Notes: a model not told the origin generated them from the sequence alone. 64,000 nt of DNA from Streptomyces sp. NBC_00708 (GCA_036226585.1 CP108997.1:124001-188000); one strand, 5' to 3'; positions 1-9,003 are shown, numbered from the stretch's first letter. Made by a program: numbers and translations.

Positions 1-1533
1 CGACGTCGCGGACCCCGTCCGGCGGTCGGGGCGTACATCATCGCCGGGGTCGTCCTGGTCGCGATCGGGGCCGTCGGTGCCTGGCTCCAGCACCATGCCG
101 CCGCCCGGAGTGCGGAGCCGCGTACGGAGTTCACCGCGAGCAACCCGCCCGCCGGGCTGCCCACCGGGCTCACCACCGGTCAGCACATCCACTGGTCACG
201 CTGCACCTCACCGCCCGCCGCGCGCACGGGCTACGACTGCGCCTCCATGAAGGCCCCCCTCGACTACCGGAAGCCGGACGGCAGGACGATCGACGTCGCC
301 CTGATCCGCCACAAGGCCATCGGCCCGAACGCCCGGCGCATCGGCTCGCTCGTCCTCAACTTCGGTGGCCCCGGTGTGTCCGGCGTGAGCGGACTGCCCC
401 GGTTCATCGGCCAGTACAAGCCCCTCCTCGACCGGTACGACCTGGTGTCCTTCGACCCGCGCGGTGCCGGCGCGACCATCCCCGTACGCTGCGGCAGGAC
501 GAAGGACGACACCGGCTACGAGGGGGCTGACGCCTGCGCCGAACACTCCGGGGCAGTCCTTCCGTACATCGGTACCTCGCACACCGCGCGCGACCTCGAC
601 CTGATGCGCTACCTCCTCGGCGACGAGCGGCTTCACTACTTCGGCGTCTCGTACGGAACGGCGCTCGGCGCGGTCTACGCCCATCTGTATCCCTCGCACG
701 TCGGACGGCTCGTCCTGGAAGCATCCGTCGATCCGGCCGAGGACCGCGTCGAGGAGCAGATGTCACAGGCCAAGGCGGTGCAGGCGGCGTTCGACCGGTT
801 CGCCACGCACTGCGCGGCCCGTATCCGCCCCTGCCCGACCGGCGACGGGCCCGAGGAGGCCGCCCGCCGCATGGCGCGCCTGGCCGACCGTCTGGACAAG
901 AAGCCCGCCCCCGCCGGCGCCGGAAGGACCCTCGATGCCGACGACCTCGCGTATGCCGTCAGTGACCATCTCGACCTCGGCACGGACGGCTGGCCGCCGC
1001 TCGCGAAGGCGCTCGCCGCGCTGATCGACCACCACGACGGCCGCCTGCTGAGCAGGGGCGCGGACGACGTCGGCTCCGGCGACCGCACGGTGGTCCCGGG
1101 CGACAACAGCCGCGCCGCCCGGACCGCCATCACCTGCGCGGACTCCAGCCTGCGCCCCGGCGTCGAACGCCTCGACCGCGACGAGGCCCGCGTCAGGGCC
1201 GCCTCGCCCGTCTTCGGACCGGCATGGTCCACGGGCGTCTACCTCTGTTACGGCTGGCCGTTCGACGGCGAGCGCGCCACGCTCCAGGTGAACGCCGAGG
1301 GCGCGGCCCCCGTCCTGGTGATCGGCGGCACCGGCGACCCCACGACGCCGTACCAGGGCGCCCGCCACATGGCGGACGCCCTGGGCGACGACGTCGGCGT
1401 GCTCCTGACGGCCGAGGAGGAGGGCCACGGCACCTACCCGCAGAACCCCTGTGTCACGAAGGCCGTCGACCGGTACCTCCGCACCGGCCGCACCCCGGCT
1501 CCGGGGACGGTGTGCCGGGGCAGCATGTCCTGA
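1..1533 (+). CDS. Alpha/beta hydrolase with TAP-like C-terminal domain, 5' partial
   Basis: The reading frame is open from the window edge, so the true start lies upstream. The first visible residues form a hydrophobic segment (YIIAGVVLVAIGAVGAW), a membrane anchor or signal peptide that places the enzyme outside the cell. The rest is an alpha/beta hydrolase. The nucleophile elbow GVSYG has its serine codon at 649-651. The acid is the Asp of GGTGDPTTP (codon 1336-1338) and the His lies in EGHGTY (codon 1426-1428). The oxyanion region is NFGGPGVSG. This layout, with a late 'TAP-like' C-terminal region, is typical of Streptomyces secreted tripeptidyl aminopeptidases, which release peptides from protein N-termini. 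The exact substrate is inferred from the family only. The frame ends at TGA about 65 bp before a convergent gene. Confidence 0.85.
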   Translation, partial: RRRGPRPAVGAYIIAGVVLVAIGAVGAWLQHHAAARSAEPRTEFTASNPPAGLPTGLTTGQHIHWSRCTSPPAARTGYDCASMKAPLDYRKPDGRTIDVALIRHKAIGPNARRIGSLVLNFGGPGVSGVSGLPRFIGQYKPLLDRYDLVSFDPRGAGATIPVRCGRTKDDTGYEGADACAEHSGAVLPYIGTSHTARDLDLMRYLLGDERLHYFGVSYGTALGAVYAHLYPSHVGRLVLEASVDPAEDRVEEQMSQAKAVQAAFDRFATHCAARIRPCPTGDGPEEAARRMARLADRLDKKPAPAGAGRTLDADDLAYAVSDHLDLGTDGWPPLAKALAALIDHHDGRLLSRGADDVGSGDRTVVPGDNSRAARTAITCADSSLRPGVERLDRDEARVRAASPVFGPAWSTGVYLCYGWPFDGERATLQVNAEGAAPVLVIGGTGDPTTPYQGARHMADALGDDVGVLLTAEEEGHGTYPQNPCVTKAVDRYLRTGRTPAPGTVCRGSMS

Positions 1534-1598
1534 GCCCCGCGCGGATCCGGCCGGGCGGGCTCAGGACGCGCGCGCCCGCCGGATCCGCCGGGCGGCCG

Positions 1599-2102
1599 TC
1601 AGCGGGCGGCCCTCTCGTCCTCGCCCGCGACCTTCGCGGTGCTCAGGGCGATGCGGTTCCAGGTGTTGATGGCGAAGATCAGGGCGAGCACGCGCCCCAG
1701 TTCCTGCTCGTCGAAGTGGTGGGTGGCCTCCGCATAGACGTCGTCGGGGACTCCGTCGCGGGACACCAGAGTGACGGCCTCCGTCAGGGCCAGCGCCGCC
1801 TGCTCCTTCTCCGTGAAGAAGTTACGGGCTTCGCGCCACACCCCGATCATGTGCAGCCGTGCCTCGTCCTCGCCTGCCTTGCGTGCGTCGGTGGTGTGCA
1901 TGTGGAGGCAGTAGGCGCAGCCGTTGAGGAGTGAGGCCCGGATCTGGATCAGTTCGACCAGGGCCGGGTCGAGACCCTCGCGGGCCGCGGCGTCGAATCC
2001 GATGAGTGCCTTGAACGCCTTGGGGGCGGCCTTGGCGAAGTTGAAGCGCGGGGCCCGGTCGTGGGCGGTGCGGGAAGTGTGCGTGGTCTGCGTCATGACC
2101 AT
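1599..2102 (-). CDS. Carboxymuconolactone decarboxylase / AhpD-like peroxidase family protein
   Basis: This 167-residue protein carries the AhpD-type redox motif CAYCLHMH at about residues 62-69, preceded by the conserved Glu of VELIQIRAS. Members act as thiol-dependent alkylhydroperoxidases or remain uncharacterised CMD-fold proteins; there is no sign that it acts in protocatechuate breakdown. It is divergent from a MocR-type regulator only 41 bp away, an arrangement in which the regulator usually controls the neighbour. Two ATGs lie two codons apart (2102 and 2096); the longer is given, and the shorter start (MTQTTHTS) is equally plausible. Confidence 0.85.
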   Translation of the reverse strand: MVMTQTTHTSRTAHDRAPRFNFAKAAPKAFKALIGFDAAAREGLDPALVELIQIRASLLNGCAYCLHMHTTDARKAGEDEARLHMIGVWREARNFFTEKEQAALALTEAVTLVSRDGVPDDVYAEATHHFDEQELGRVLALIFAINTWNRIALSTAKVAGEDERAAR

Positions 2103-2143
2103 GAATCTACGGGTGTGAAAGACCTCGGATAAGGTGCACTTCC

Positions 2144-3607
2144 ATGCCAGATTCTTGGGTCAATTCGGCTCAGCGCGTGGGCAGTGACCTGCACCTGGAC
2201 CTGTCGGGGCCGGGCAGCCGCCGCGCCGTTCTCATTCGCGCGCTGCGGGATGCCGTACGCGAGGGCCGGCTCGCGCCGGGCACACGGCTGCCGCCCTACC
2301 GTTCGCTCGCCGCCGATCTGGGCCTCGCCCGCAACACCGTCGCCGACGCCTACGCGGAGCTGGTGGCCGAAGGCTGGCTGGCCGCACGCCAGGGGTCCGG
2401 CACGCGGGTGGCCGAGCGGGCCGGGCCGCCTCGCGCCGTCCAGCGGTCCGCTTCGGTTCCGATACGGCCCGCGGCACCCACGTACGATCTGCGCCAGGGC
2501 GCTCCGGAGACCGCGTCCTTCCCGCGCACGGCCTGGCTCGCGTCCGCCCGGCGTGCGCTGAACACCGCACCCGACGCTGCCTTCGGGCCCGGCGATCCGC
2601 GTGGGCGCATCGAGTTGCGGCGCGCTCTGAGCGATTACCTGACGCGCGCTCGCGGGGTGCGTGTGACGCCCGAGCGGATCGTGGTGTGCTCGGGCTTCGC
2701 GCACGCGCTGCGCCTGCTGTTCGGGGGCACCCAGGGCGCCGGCACGGGTCCGCTGCGCGGCCCGGTCGGTGTGGAGGCGTACGGCCTTCCCTTCCACAGA
2801 GGGATCATCGAGGGCTCCGGTGCGCGGACCGTACCGCTCGGCCTGGACGAAGGGGGCGCCCGTATCGAGCAGTTGGCCGATGAGCCGCGGGTACGCGCCG
2901 TCCTGCTCACGCCCGCGCACCAGTTCCCCACCGGCGGGCCGCTGGCGGCCGCGCGGCGTGCCGCTGTCGTCGACTGGGCCCGTACGCGTGGCGCTCTGAT
3001 CCTCGAGGACGACTACGACGGGGAGTTCCGCTACGACCGCGTGCCCGTCGGTGCGCTGCAGGGACTCGATCCCGAGCGGGTCGTCCACCTCGGCTCGGTC
3101 AGCAAGAGCCTGTCCCCCGCCGTACGCATCGGCTGGATGGTGCTGCCCGCACACCTCGTCGACGGGGTCCTGGCGGCCAAGGGCGAACGGGAGGCGTGGG
3201 TGAGCGTCCCCGACCAGCTCACCCTCGCCGACTTCATCGAATCCGGGCGTTACGACCGTCACGTACGCCGCATGCGGCAGCGCTACCGGCAGCGACGCGA
3301 CCGGCTCGTCACCGCCCTCGCCGACCGGGCCCCGCACGTCACCGCCACCGGCATCGCCGCGGGTCTGCACGCGGTGCTCCGGCTCCCTCCCGGCACGGAG
3401 GCGTCCGTGGTGAAGGCCGCGACCTGGCAGGGGCTGGCGCTGGACGGCCTGTCCGCGTTCCGGCACCCCGCGGCGGTCATGCCGGCCGGCGACGGCCTGG
3501 TGATCGGGTACTCGACACCGCCGGAACACGCCTACGGAGCCGCGATCGACGCGCTGATCGGCTGCCTGCCCCCGTTCGACGCGGTGCCGGAGGGACCTTC
3601 CCGCTGA
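2144..3607 (+). CDS. MocR/PdxR-type regulator: GntR winged helix fused to aminotransferase fold
   Basis: The N-terminal 80 or so residues form a GntR winged helix (LAPGTRLPPYRSLAADLGL followed by ARNTVADAYAELVAEGWL). The remaining 400 have a fold-type I aminotransferase layout, including the substrate loop TPAHQFPTGG and the PLP-binding Lys in SVSKSLSP (about K321). The length, 487 residues, is usual for MocR regulators, which sense PLP or amino-group ligands and activate or repress a divergent gene. The upstream neighbour, a CMD/AhpD-like gene, is the likely target through the 41-bp shared promoter region. A hairpin terminator follows. Effector and catalytic activity cannot be judged from sequence. 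Confidence 0.9.
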   Translation: MPDSWVNSAQRVGSDLHLDLSGPGSRRAVLIRALRDAVREGRLAPGTRLPPYRSLAADLGLARNTVADAYAELVAEGWLAARQGSGTRVAERAGPPRAVQRSASVPIRPAAPTYDLRQGAPETASFPRTAWLASARRALNTAPDAAFGPGDPRGRIELRRALSDYLTRARGVRVTPERIVVCSGFAHALRLLFGGTQGAGTGPLRGPVGVEAYGLPFHRGIIEGSGARTVPLGLDEGGARIEQLADEPRVRAVLLTPAHQFPTGGPLAAARRAAVVDWARTRGALILEDDYDGEFRYDRVPVGALQGLDPERVVHLGSVSKSLSPAVRIGWMVLPAHLVDGVLAAKGEREAWVSVPDQLTLADFIESGRYDRHVRRMRQRYRQRRDRLVTALADRAPHVTATGIAAGLHAVLRLPPGTEASVVKAATWQGLALDGLSAFRHPAAVMPAGDGLVIGYSTPPEHAYGAAIDALIGCLPPFDAVPEGPSR

Positions 3608-3641
3608 CGGGCGGCCCACCGAGCGCACCTGTCCCTGACCG

Positions 3642-3675
3642 CCCGTCCGGGCCCTGCGGGGCGGGCCCGGACGGG
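3642..3675 (+). terminator. Rho-independent-type hairpin after the MocR gene
   Basis: Two perfect 13-nt arms, CCCGTCCGGGCCC (3642-3654) and GGGCCCGGACGGG (3663-3675), flank an 8-nt loop. It lies 35 bp past the MocR stop and just before the -10-like TAGGCT of the next gene. There is no U-tract, as is usual in Streptomyces. Confidence 0.75.
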
Positions 3676-3713
3676 ACTTAGGCTGTCGCAGAGATCGATC
3701 AAGGAGCTGAGCA

Positions 3714-5471
3714 GTGCGGATAGAGCGTCACCAGGTGGGCCGGACAGCCGTGTCGGCAGCGCGCGAGGACTTCACCCGTCGCATCGGGAGCCGGGTCCGG
3801 TCCATGTCGAGGGCCGACCGGATGACCACGTGCGAATGGGGGTTGATCGCCGACGAGTTCCTCGACTACCTCGGCGCCCTCTCCGTCGAGACCCCGGGCC
3901 TCGGCACACCGGAGGCCGAGGCTGCCCTCAAGGACGCCTCGGAGGCCGCGGCCGGCGCCGTCGCGTACGCCGCCTACCACCCGCACTGCAGCTTCCACGT
4001 GTTCCTGGACTACGTGAACTTCGGCATGAGCTACGACCCGGGCGAGGACGCGCCCGCGGAGAGCGTCACGACCGGGGAGTGGACCGACGCGCTCTGCCTG
4101 GCCGTTCTCAGGGACACGGCCGGCCGGCACGGCGAGGCCTTCCACTTCGCTCGGCGGAAGTTCGCCGCTGAGGCGCAGGGCACGCCTGCCGGCGAACTCG
4201 CCACCGGGTTCATGGCCGTGGTCCTGGACGACACCGGCGACGACGAGGAGTACCCGCCGAGCGCTCAGGCCAAGCTCGCCGCCGTCGACGCGGCCCTGGA
4301 CCGCGTCCGCACCCGTGCCGCGGAGACCGGCCGCCCGCTCCTGGAGCGGCCGGACAGCACCGCGCTCCAGGCGTTGCGCGCCCTGGTCGCCGAGGACCGG
4401 AACGCCTTCGACGCGACGCTCGCCGGTCTTCTGACCGAGTACGCCGCCCGGCAGAGCCCCGCGGCTTCCCCGAGCACTCTGCTCCCGCTGGTCCCCCTCG
4501 CTCTCGCCGCGCTGGCGTACCGGACGCTGGGCTGGGCGCCTGCCGTCAGCACCGACTACCTCCCGCACGCGCTGGTCACCGGCTTCGAGACCCGGGGCCC
4601 GCGCGTCGGAGGGCTCGGCCGGGACCGGCGCCCGGACGCGGTCGCCGCGCTTGCCGCGGGTCCGCTGGTGGTGGAGCGGCCCGCCTGTGAGCGCGAGGGC
4701 CTGGCGCGCATCGAGGCCACGTACGAGAAACACCTCCGGGAGGTGTTCGACCCGGCCGACGAGGCGGCTCTTGCCGTCTGGCGTCTCGGCAAAGCCATGA
4801 GCGAACAGGAGCGCCTGTTCAAGTGGCGGGCGGGCAACCCCGGCACCGACCCCCACGCCCAGCTCACGACCCTGCGTCTGGCCTCCCGGTTGGGGGCGGC
4901 GCTGTTCCGCATCGCCCTGGCGGAGCCGGGCACCGAGGCCGAGGTGACCATCGACGGGCGCACCCTGCGCTATCCGGCCGAGCGGGGCGAAAAGGCGGGT
5001 CCGGGCCCTTGGCAGACGGCTGTCGCCCTCGCGCTGATCACCGGCGCGCGCGAGGACCTCGCTCCCTTGGTCCTCACCGGCCCCGCCTTCGGCCACCCGG
5101 ACGGCTCCGCGTTCGCCGCGTACCGCAGGGCCCTCCACGCCTACCTGAAGGGCGCCGACCCCGAAACCGCCGCACAGCCGGCGCTGCGGGAGGCCGAGAA
5201 GGCCAAGGACTGGGGCTTCATGATGCCGCCCACCGTGCTGCTGTCACAGCTCGTCGAGGGTGACGAGGAGAGCTTCAACCTCGCCCTGGCCGACGCGCTC
5301 GAAGCCCACCGCGCGTTCTACCAGGTCGCCGACCGCGCCGAGGACCCGGAGGCATCCGTCAACCTCGACATCCTCGCCCTGGCCTGTCACGCCCGTCGCC
5401 GGGGCTGGGCTGTGCGGGTGGAGAGCCCCTACCTTCCGCTGGATGTCCTGCTGGCCGCTGAACCGTTCTAG
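3714..5471 (+). CDS. Immunity 49 (Imm49)-like protein with two copies of the Imm49-type unit
   Basis: GTG start preceded by AAGGAGCTGA, a strong ribosome site. The 585-residue soluble protein has no signal peptide. Its C-terminal part (about 510-582) has the hallmarks I associate with Imm49: a LVEGDEESF...ALADALEAHR helix, then LALACHARRRGW and a final ESPYLPLDVL. A second, more diverged version lies at about 219-285: LVAEDRNAF...LLTEYAARQ, then LALAALAYRTLGW and STDYLPHALV. Imm49 proteins are predicted immunity factors of polymorphic toxin systems, but many are orphans in Streptomyces. No toxin gene lies next to this one. The function is inference; the internal repeat is visible directly. 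Alternatively it is a general stress or helical-repeat protein. Confidence 0.7.
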   Translation: MRIERHQVGRTAVSAAREDFTRRIGSRVRSMSRADRMTTCEWGLIADEFLDYLGALSVETPGLGTPEAEAALKDASEAAAGAVAYAAYHPHCSFHVFLDYVNFGMSYDPGEDAPAESVTTGEWTDALCLAVLRDTAGRHGEAFHFARRKFAAEAQGTPAGELATGFMAVVLDDTGDDEEYPPSAQAKLAAVDAALDRVRTRAAETGRPLLERPDSTALQALRALVAEDRNAFDATLAGLLTEYAARQSPAASPSTLLPLVPLALAALAYRTLGWAPAVSTDYLPHALVTGFETRGPRVGGLGRDRRPDAVAALAAGPLVVERPACEREGLARIEATYEKHLREVFDPADEAALAVWRLGKAMSEQERLFKWRAGNPGTDPHAQLTTLRLASRLGAALFRIALAEPGTEAEVTIDGRTLRYPAERGEKAGPGPWQTAVALALITGAREDLAPLVLTGPAFGHPDGSAFAAYRRALHAYLKGADPETAAQPALREAEKAKDWGFMMPPTVLLSQLVEGDEESFNLALADALEAHRAFYQVADRAEDPEASVNLDILALACHARRRGWAVRVESPYLPLDVLLAAEPF

Positions 5472-5592
5472 AAGGTGTCCGGCCGACCATGGTGCCCGGC
5501 AGGGGTGCGCACGTGTCACGGAGGCGAGCGTGGCCCGCTGAACGTGGAAAAGCCTTCGACCGGCCACACGCCGGTCGGGCACCCTCCTGATC

Positions 5593-6696
5593 ATGACCAC
5601 ACCGCCCTTCGTCCCCGGACTGGAACTCTCGCGTCGCTTCTACCTCCAAGCCGTGCGACCGCTGCTGGAGGAGGCCGTCCCCGGGATGACGCACTCCGCC
5701 GCCCGGCTCGGCAGCGGCTCGGAAGTCCTGGGATTCGACACCGCCCGCAGCGCCGACCACGAGTGGGGACCCCGGCTGCAGATCTTCCTGGAACCGCGGG
5801 ACGTCGCCCGTCACGGCACGGCCGTCACGGCGCTGCTCTCCGAACGCCTCCCGAAGACGTTCTGCGGCTACCCGACCCACTTCGCCGACAACGGCGGAAC
5901 AGGCATCGGAGTCATGCGGCCGACCGACGGACCCGTGCGGCATCGGGTCGAGATCACCGACCCGAGCACCTGGTTCACCGCACGGCTGGGCTTCGACCCC
6001 GGTACGGGCATCACCTCGGCGGACTGGCTGGCCACCCCCAGCCAGCGCCTCGCCGAGGTCACGGCCGGTGCGGTCTTCCACGACGGACTCGGCCGCCTCG
6101 TGCCGGCCCGGACCGCGCTCGACTGGTACCCCCGGGACCTGTGGCGCCACGTCCTCGCCTGCCAGTGGCAACGCATCTCGCAGGAGGAAGCCTTCGTGGG
6201 GCGCTGCGGCGAGGTGGGCGACGAACTCGGTTCCGCCGTCGTCGCCGCCCGCCTGGTACGCGATCTGATGCGGCTCTGTCTGCTGATGGACCGCCGCTAC
6301 CCGCCCTACGGCAAATGGCTCGGCAGCGCCTTCGCCCGTACGCCGCAGGCGTCCGCGCTCACCCCGTCGCTCACCGCCGCCCTCGCCGCCACCGACTGGC
6401 ACACCCGCGAGCACCACCTCGCCCGCGCCTACGAGACCGTCGCGGCGGCGCACAACCGACTCGGCCTCTCCGCCCCGGTCGACCCCACGACACGGCCCTA
6501 CCACCAAAGGCCGTTCCAGGTCCTGCACGCCGAACGCTTCGCCGAGGCACTGACCGGCCGCATCACCGACCCGGCCGTCCGCGCCCTGCCGATGACCGGC
6601 GCCGTCGATCAGTTCATCGACAACACCGACGCCCTCAGCCGCCCGGACCTGACACGCGCGGCTTTCAGGGCTGCCGGTGAGAACCCGGCTTCCTGA
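5593..6696 (+). CDS. DUF4037 domain protein, nucleotidyltransferase-like N-terminus
   Basis: 367 residues. The start MTTPPFVPGLELSRRFY fits the family well. Near residue 40 it has LGSGSEVLGFDTARSADHEWGP, a GS...D...D arrangement reminiscent of the minimal nucleotidyltransferase fold. The C-terminal half contains the DUF4037 signature region (LMDRRYPPYGKWLGSAF) and a helical bundle. Related proteins resemble kanamycin-type nucleotidyltransferases in outline, but no reaction is established. It stands alone between the Imm49-like gene and a strong bidirectional hairpin. No signal peptide or membrane segment is present. Confidence 0.75.
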   Translation: MTTPPFVPGLELSRRFYLQAVRPLLEEAVPGMTHSAARLGSGSEVLGFDTARSADHEWGPRLQIFLEPRDVARHGTAVTALLSERLPKTFCGYPTHFADNGGTGIGVMRPTDGPVRHRVEITDPSTWFTARLGFDPGTGITSADWLATPSQRLAEVTAGAVFHDGLGRLVPARTALDWYPRDLWRHVLACQWQRISQEEAFVGRCGEVGDELGSAVVAARLVRDLMRLCLLMDRRYPPYGKWLGSAFARTPQASALTPSLTAALAATDWHTREHHLARAYETVAAAHNRLGLSAPVDPTTRPYHQRPFQVLHAERFAEALTGRITDPAVRALPMTGAVDQFIDNTDALSRPDLTRAAFRAAGENPAS

Positions 6697-6745
6697 GGCT
6701 CCGGCGCCCCTCCCCCGCTCCGCCCTCATTCCTGACGGACGCCGA

Positions 6746-6791
6746 CGTGCGGGTGGGCCGCGACGAAGAATCGTCGCGGCCCACCCGCACG
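6746..6791. terminator. Strong bidirectional hairpin terminator
   Basis: Two perfect 21-nt arms (6746-6766 and 6771-6791) are separated by the tetraloop AGAA. The hairpin lies between the convergent ends of the DUF4037 gene (+) and the small hydrophobic protein gene (-), so it can stop transcription from both sides. Confidence 0.85.
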
Positions 6792-6820
6792 CCACGCAAA
6801 GTCAGCTCGACCGGCGAATG

Positions 6821-6988
6821 TCACCACCGGTACCAACGGCCCCGCTTTCCATTTGCCGTCGGCCGGACAATGAATCCGAGCAGCCAGACCACCAGCACAA
6901 TGACCGCTATCCACCACAGCGCCTTCAGTGCGAAACCGGCACCGAAGAGAAGCAGAGCCAGCAGAAGAACGAGAATGATGGGGACCAT
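6821..6988 (-). CDS. Small hydrophobic membrane protein, 55 residues
   Basis: The reverse strand reads MVPIILVLLLALLLFGAGFA, then LKALWWIAVIVLVVWLLGFI, then a basic tail ending GRWYRW. It has two closely spaced hydrophobic segments with a positively charged C-terminus. A clear ribosome site, GGAGCGGAGG, lies just upstream. Very similar short 'hydrophobic proteins' with the ALKALWWIA core are common across Streptomyces, but I know of no assigned function. A role in membrane stress is a guess. It ends against the strong hairpin at 6746-6791. Confidence 0.85.
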   Translation of the reverse strand: MVPIILVLLLALLLFGAGFALKALWWIAVIVLVVWLLGFIVRPTANGKRGRWYRW

Positions 6989-7144
6989 GATTATCAACCT
7001 CCGCTCCCTCCTGTGCCCCGAAAGGGCGGCCCCACTCCCCTGACTTTATGGAAATCTCACAACTGGCTCAGCCAGGGGTGCGCCGGGGACCGCGCCCGCA
7101 CCCCCTCCCAGCAGCTGCGGCACCGTGGGTGAAAGCCTCTCCGC

Positions 7145-7606
7145 ATGGACACGTTCGCGGACCGGCTGGACGCCGGGTGGAAGTGGTGGGATGCCGCCAT
7201 CGAAGAGGCACAGGAGGGGCGGTGGATCCGTGACGCCGTGGAGCGGCAGGTGATCGTGGACATCGGCGCCGCCACCAATCCTCTTCATGGTGGGAGGCCG
7301 GCCCCGTTCACGGAGGACTCGTGGCACGTACGCCTGGGGAGGATCGCGAACTGGGCCGGAGTCCTGCGGCTCGCGGCCAGGGCGGGCGGCTGGGTCCTCC
7401 AACCAGTTGTCGGACGGAACCCGCCGCCCCGTTCCGGCATGGCCGAATTGCTGTCCGGAATCTACGCGATAGCCGAGCAGGGAGAGATCTGGATGGGTCG
7501 TCTCCTGAAAGGCGAACTGCCACCGGAGAACCAGGTCGCGAAAGCCGAGGCCTTCTTCACCGGACCCGGATCCATCGAGGACCTGGAACTCTTCTTTTAC
7601 GACTGA
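7145..7606 (+). CDS. Hypothetical protein, 153 residues
   Basis: Unrecognised soluble protein beginning MDTFADRLDAGWKWWDAAIE and ending GSIEDLELFFYD. Aromatic-rich N-terminus, central amphipathic segments (WAGVLRLAARAGGWVL; GMAELLSGIYAIAEQGEIWMGRLL) and no signal peptide, metal-binding cluster or catalytic motif that I can identify. Codon use (high GC3) looks like that of its neighbours, which supports it being real. It stands alone. Function unknown. Confidence 0.6.
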   Translation: MDTFADRLDAGWKWWDAAIEEAQEGRWIRDAVERQVIVDIGAATNPLHGGRPAPFTEDSWHVRLGRIANWAGVLRLAARAGGWVLQPVVGRNPPPRSGMAELLSGIYAIAEQGEIWMGRLLKGELPPENQVAKAEAFFTGPGSIEDLELFFYD

Positions 7607-7845
7607 GCGCCGGGTAGGCTTTTGCGGGCGCCGGAAGCGCCGATCGCGCGCGTCGCCAGTGGAGAGCAGGCTCTCGGTGATCTGGCACGACCCCTCCCCC
7701 GCGGCGGCCCTGGCCTACGCCGAGACCCATGTCCTGGTCTCCACGCCCGGCTTCACGCGCTGGACAGGGGATCACCTGCGCGGAAGGCCCGTCCGGGACC
7801 AGTGGCATGACGGACCCGTCGCCGGCCCGGGGTCGCGCCGGTCGG

Positions 7846-8229
7846 TTACTCCTGCGCCCGGCGGAAGAGTGACAGGAGGGTCCGGGCCGGAGGCGAGTCC
7901 GGGGCGAAGAACTGGGTGGACAAGGCGGGCTGCACGGCCGTTCCCCGCATGCGGACCTCGTGGCATGTGAAGCAGAACGCCGCCTCGAACAGGGCCTCGC
8001 CGAGGTGTTCGTCGTAGGCCCGGACGCTCCAGCCGGGCGCGAACCCGCAGCGGTGCTGTTCGCTGCCGGGCAGGCTCGCCATCAGCGACAGCGCGGTGCT
8101 GACGTCGTTTCCGGACCAGTGGGCCACCACCGTGCCGGGGTAGGGGTCCTCGCGCCCGGCGGGAAGGCCGGAGAGCCGCACGACCTCGATCAGCGCGGTG
8201 TCGTCAACGGCCTCGTCGGGGATGCGCAT
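7846..8229 (-). CDS. Hypothetical protein, 127 residues
   Basis: Reverse-strand frame MRIPDEAVDDTALIEVVRLS... ending LLSLFRRAQE. It contains AFCFTCHEVRMRG near residue 85, with a CxxC-type pair (CFTC) that could bind metal or form a disulfide, and a preceding GFAPGWSVRAYDE. No signal peptide. I do not recognise the family. A CAGACT -10-like box sits 6 nt before the ATG, so the transcript may be leaderless. Confidence 0.6.
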   Translation of the reverse strand: MRIPDEAVDDTALIEVVRLSGLPAGREDPYPGTVVAHWSGNDVSTALSLMASLPGSEQHRCGFAPGWSVRAYDEHLGEALFEAAFCFTCHEVRMRGTAVQPALSTQFFAPDSPPARTLLSLFRRAQE

Positions 8230-8283
8230 GTGCGTAGTCTGCCCGGCCCGGGTCCGTTCCGCTTGGCCTGTCGGTGAGTTGGG

Positions 8284-9003
8284 TCAGGATGCGTGGTGGA
8301 TGATCCCGCGCGCCGCGCGGACGAGGGAGGCATTGTCGGCGGCGGGATCGCCGTCGGGGAGGCGGAGTACGTCTTCCAGGCCGATACGTGTGTCCAGGTG
8401 GCGGGCGACCGCGAGGCGCAGGACGGGCCAGGCGCCGGTGTCTTCGCCGTGGAGGAGGATCGGTGCGGTCGCCGGCCGGAGCTGTTCCCTCAGCTGGGCC
8501 GCGGCGTGGAGCGCGTCCTGCGGGGTGGTGTCAGTGACCTCGGCCAGGACGCGCAGGACCCGGTGGGATCCGGACCACCCGAGGAAGCGTTCGGCCGCGT
8601 CGGTGCCGGAGTAGATGCCGGCCTCGACGCCGATCCCCCGGTCCAGCAGGGCCTGGGCAACCTCGGCGGCGCCGTCTTCGTGCCAGTTCACCGAGGCGTG
8701 GTCGGGCAGGACCGTCCAGGACCGGAGCTGCGCCACACGTTCGGACGGATCCGGGACCGCCCACGCACCTGTGGTGACCCCTACGGGAATGCCCGGCACA
8801 GCGGCCCGCACCGCGCTCACGGCGGCGGCGACAGCGGTCGCTTCCAGCGTGTCCCGCGCGTCGCTGTCCTTCGGGTGCAGATGGATGTCCACCGCACCCG
8901 CGGCAACGGCCTCGCGGGCCGCCACCGCCAACTCGGCTGCGGTCACTGGCAGATGGGGGCACTCGGCGCGGCCGCGGGCGCCGTTGAGGCAGACCTGAAG
9001 CAT
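8284..9003 (-). CDS. BKACE-type 3-keto-5-aminohexanoate cleavage enzyme family (DUF849)
   Basis: 239 residues starting MLQVCLNGARGRAECPHLPV. The start at 9003 is chosen because the family begins right at the first beta strand (xxCLNG); the open frame upstream is not protein-like. The metal ligands appear as HLHPK (H41, H43), followed by a TIM-barrel pattern: GVTTGAW, ASVNWHEDGAAE, GVEAGIYSGTDA and LLHGEDTGAWPVLRLA. BKACE enzymes condense beta-keto acids with acetyl-CoA using a zinc ion; the substrate varies widely and is not predictable here. The protein is shorter than typical members (about 270-310 residues), so it may be a compact subfamily. Confidence 0.8.
   Translation of the reverse strand: MLQVCLNGARGRAECPHLPVTAAELAVAAREAVAAGAVDIHLHPKDSDARDTLEATAVAAAVSAVRAAVPGIPVGVTTGAWAVPDPSERVAQLRSWTVLPDHASVNWHEDGAAEVAQALLDRGIGVEAGIYSGTDAAERFLGWSGSHRVLRVLAEVTDTTPQDALHAAAQLREQLRPATAPILLHGEDTGAWPVLRLAVARHLDTRIGLEDVLRLPDGDPAADNASLVRAARGIIHHAS

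Noticed and set aside
1224..1934. + strand frame overlapping the hydrolase end and the AhpD-like gene
   Set aside because: Shadow frame with low-complexity sequence, and it is antisense to a well-supported gene.
7659..7845. Protein-like frame SVIWHDPSPAAALAYAETHV on the + strand
   Set aside because: The first 50 residues look plausible, but the frame then runs antisense through the gene at 7846-8229 and has no ribosome site or recognised family. At most a fragment.
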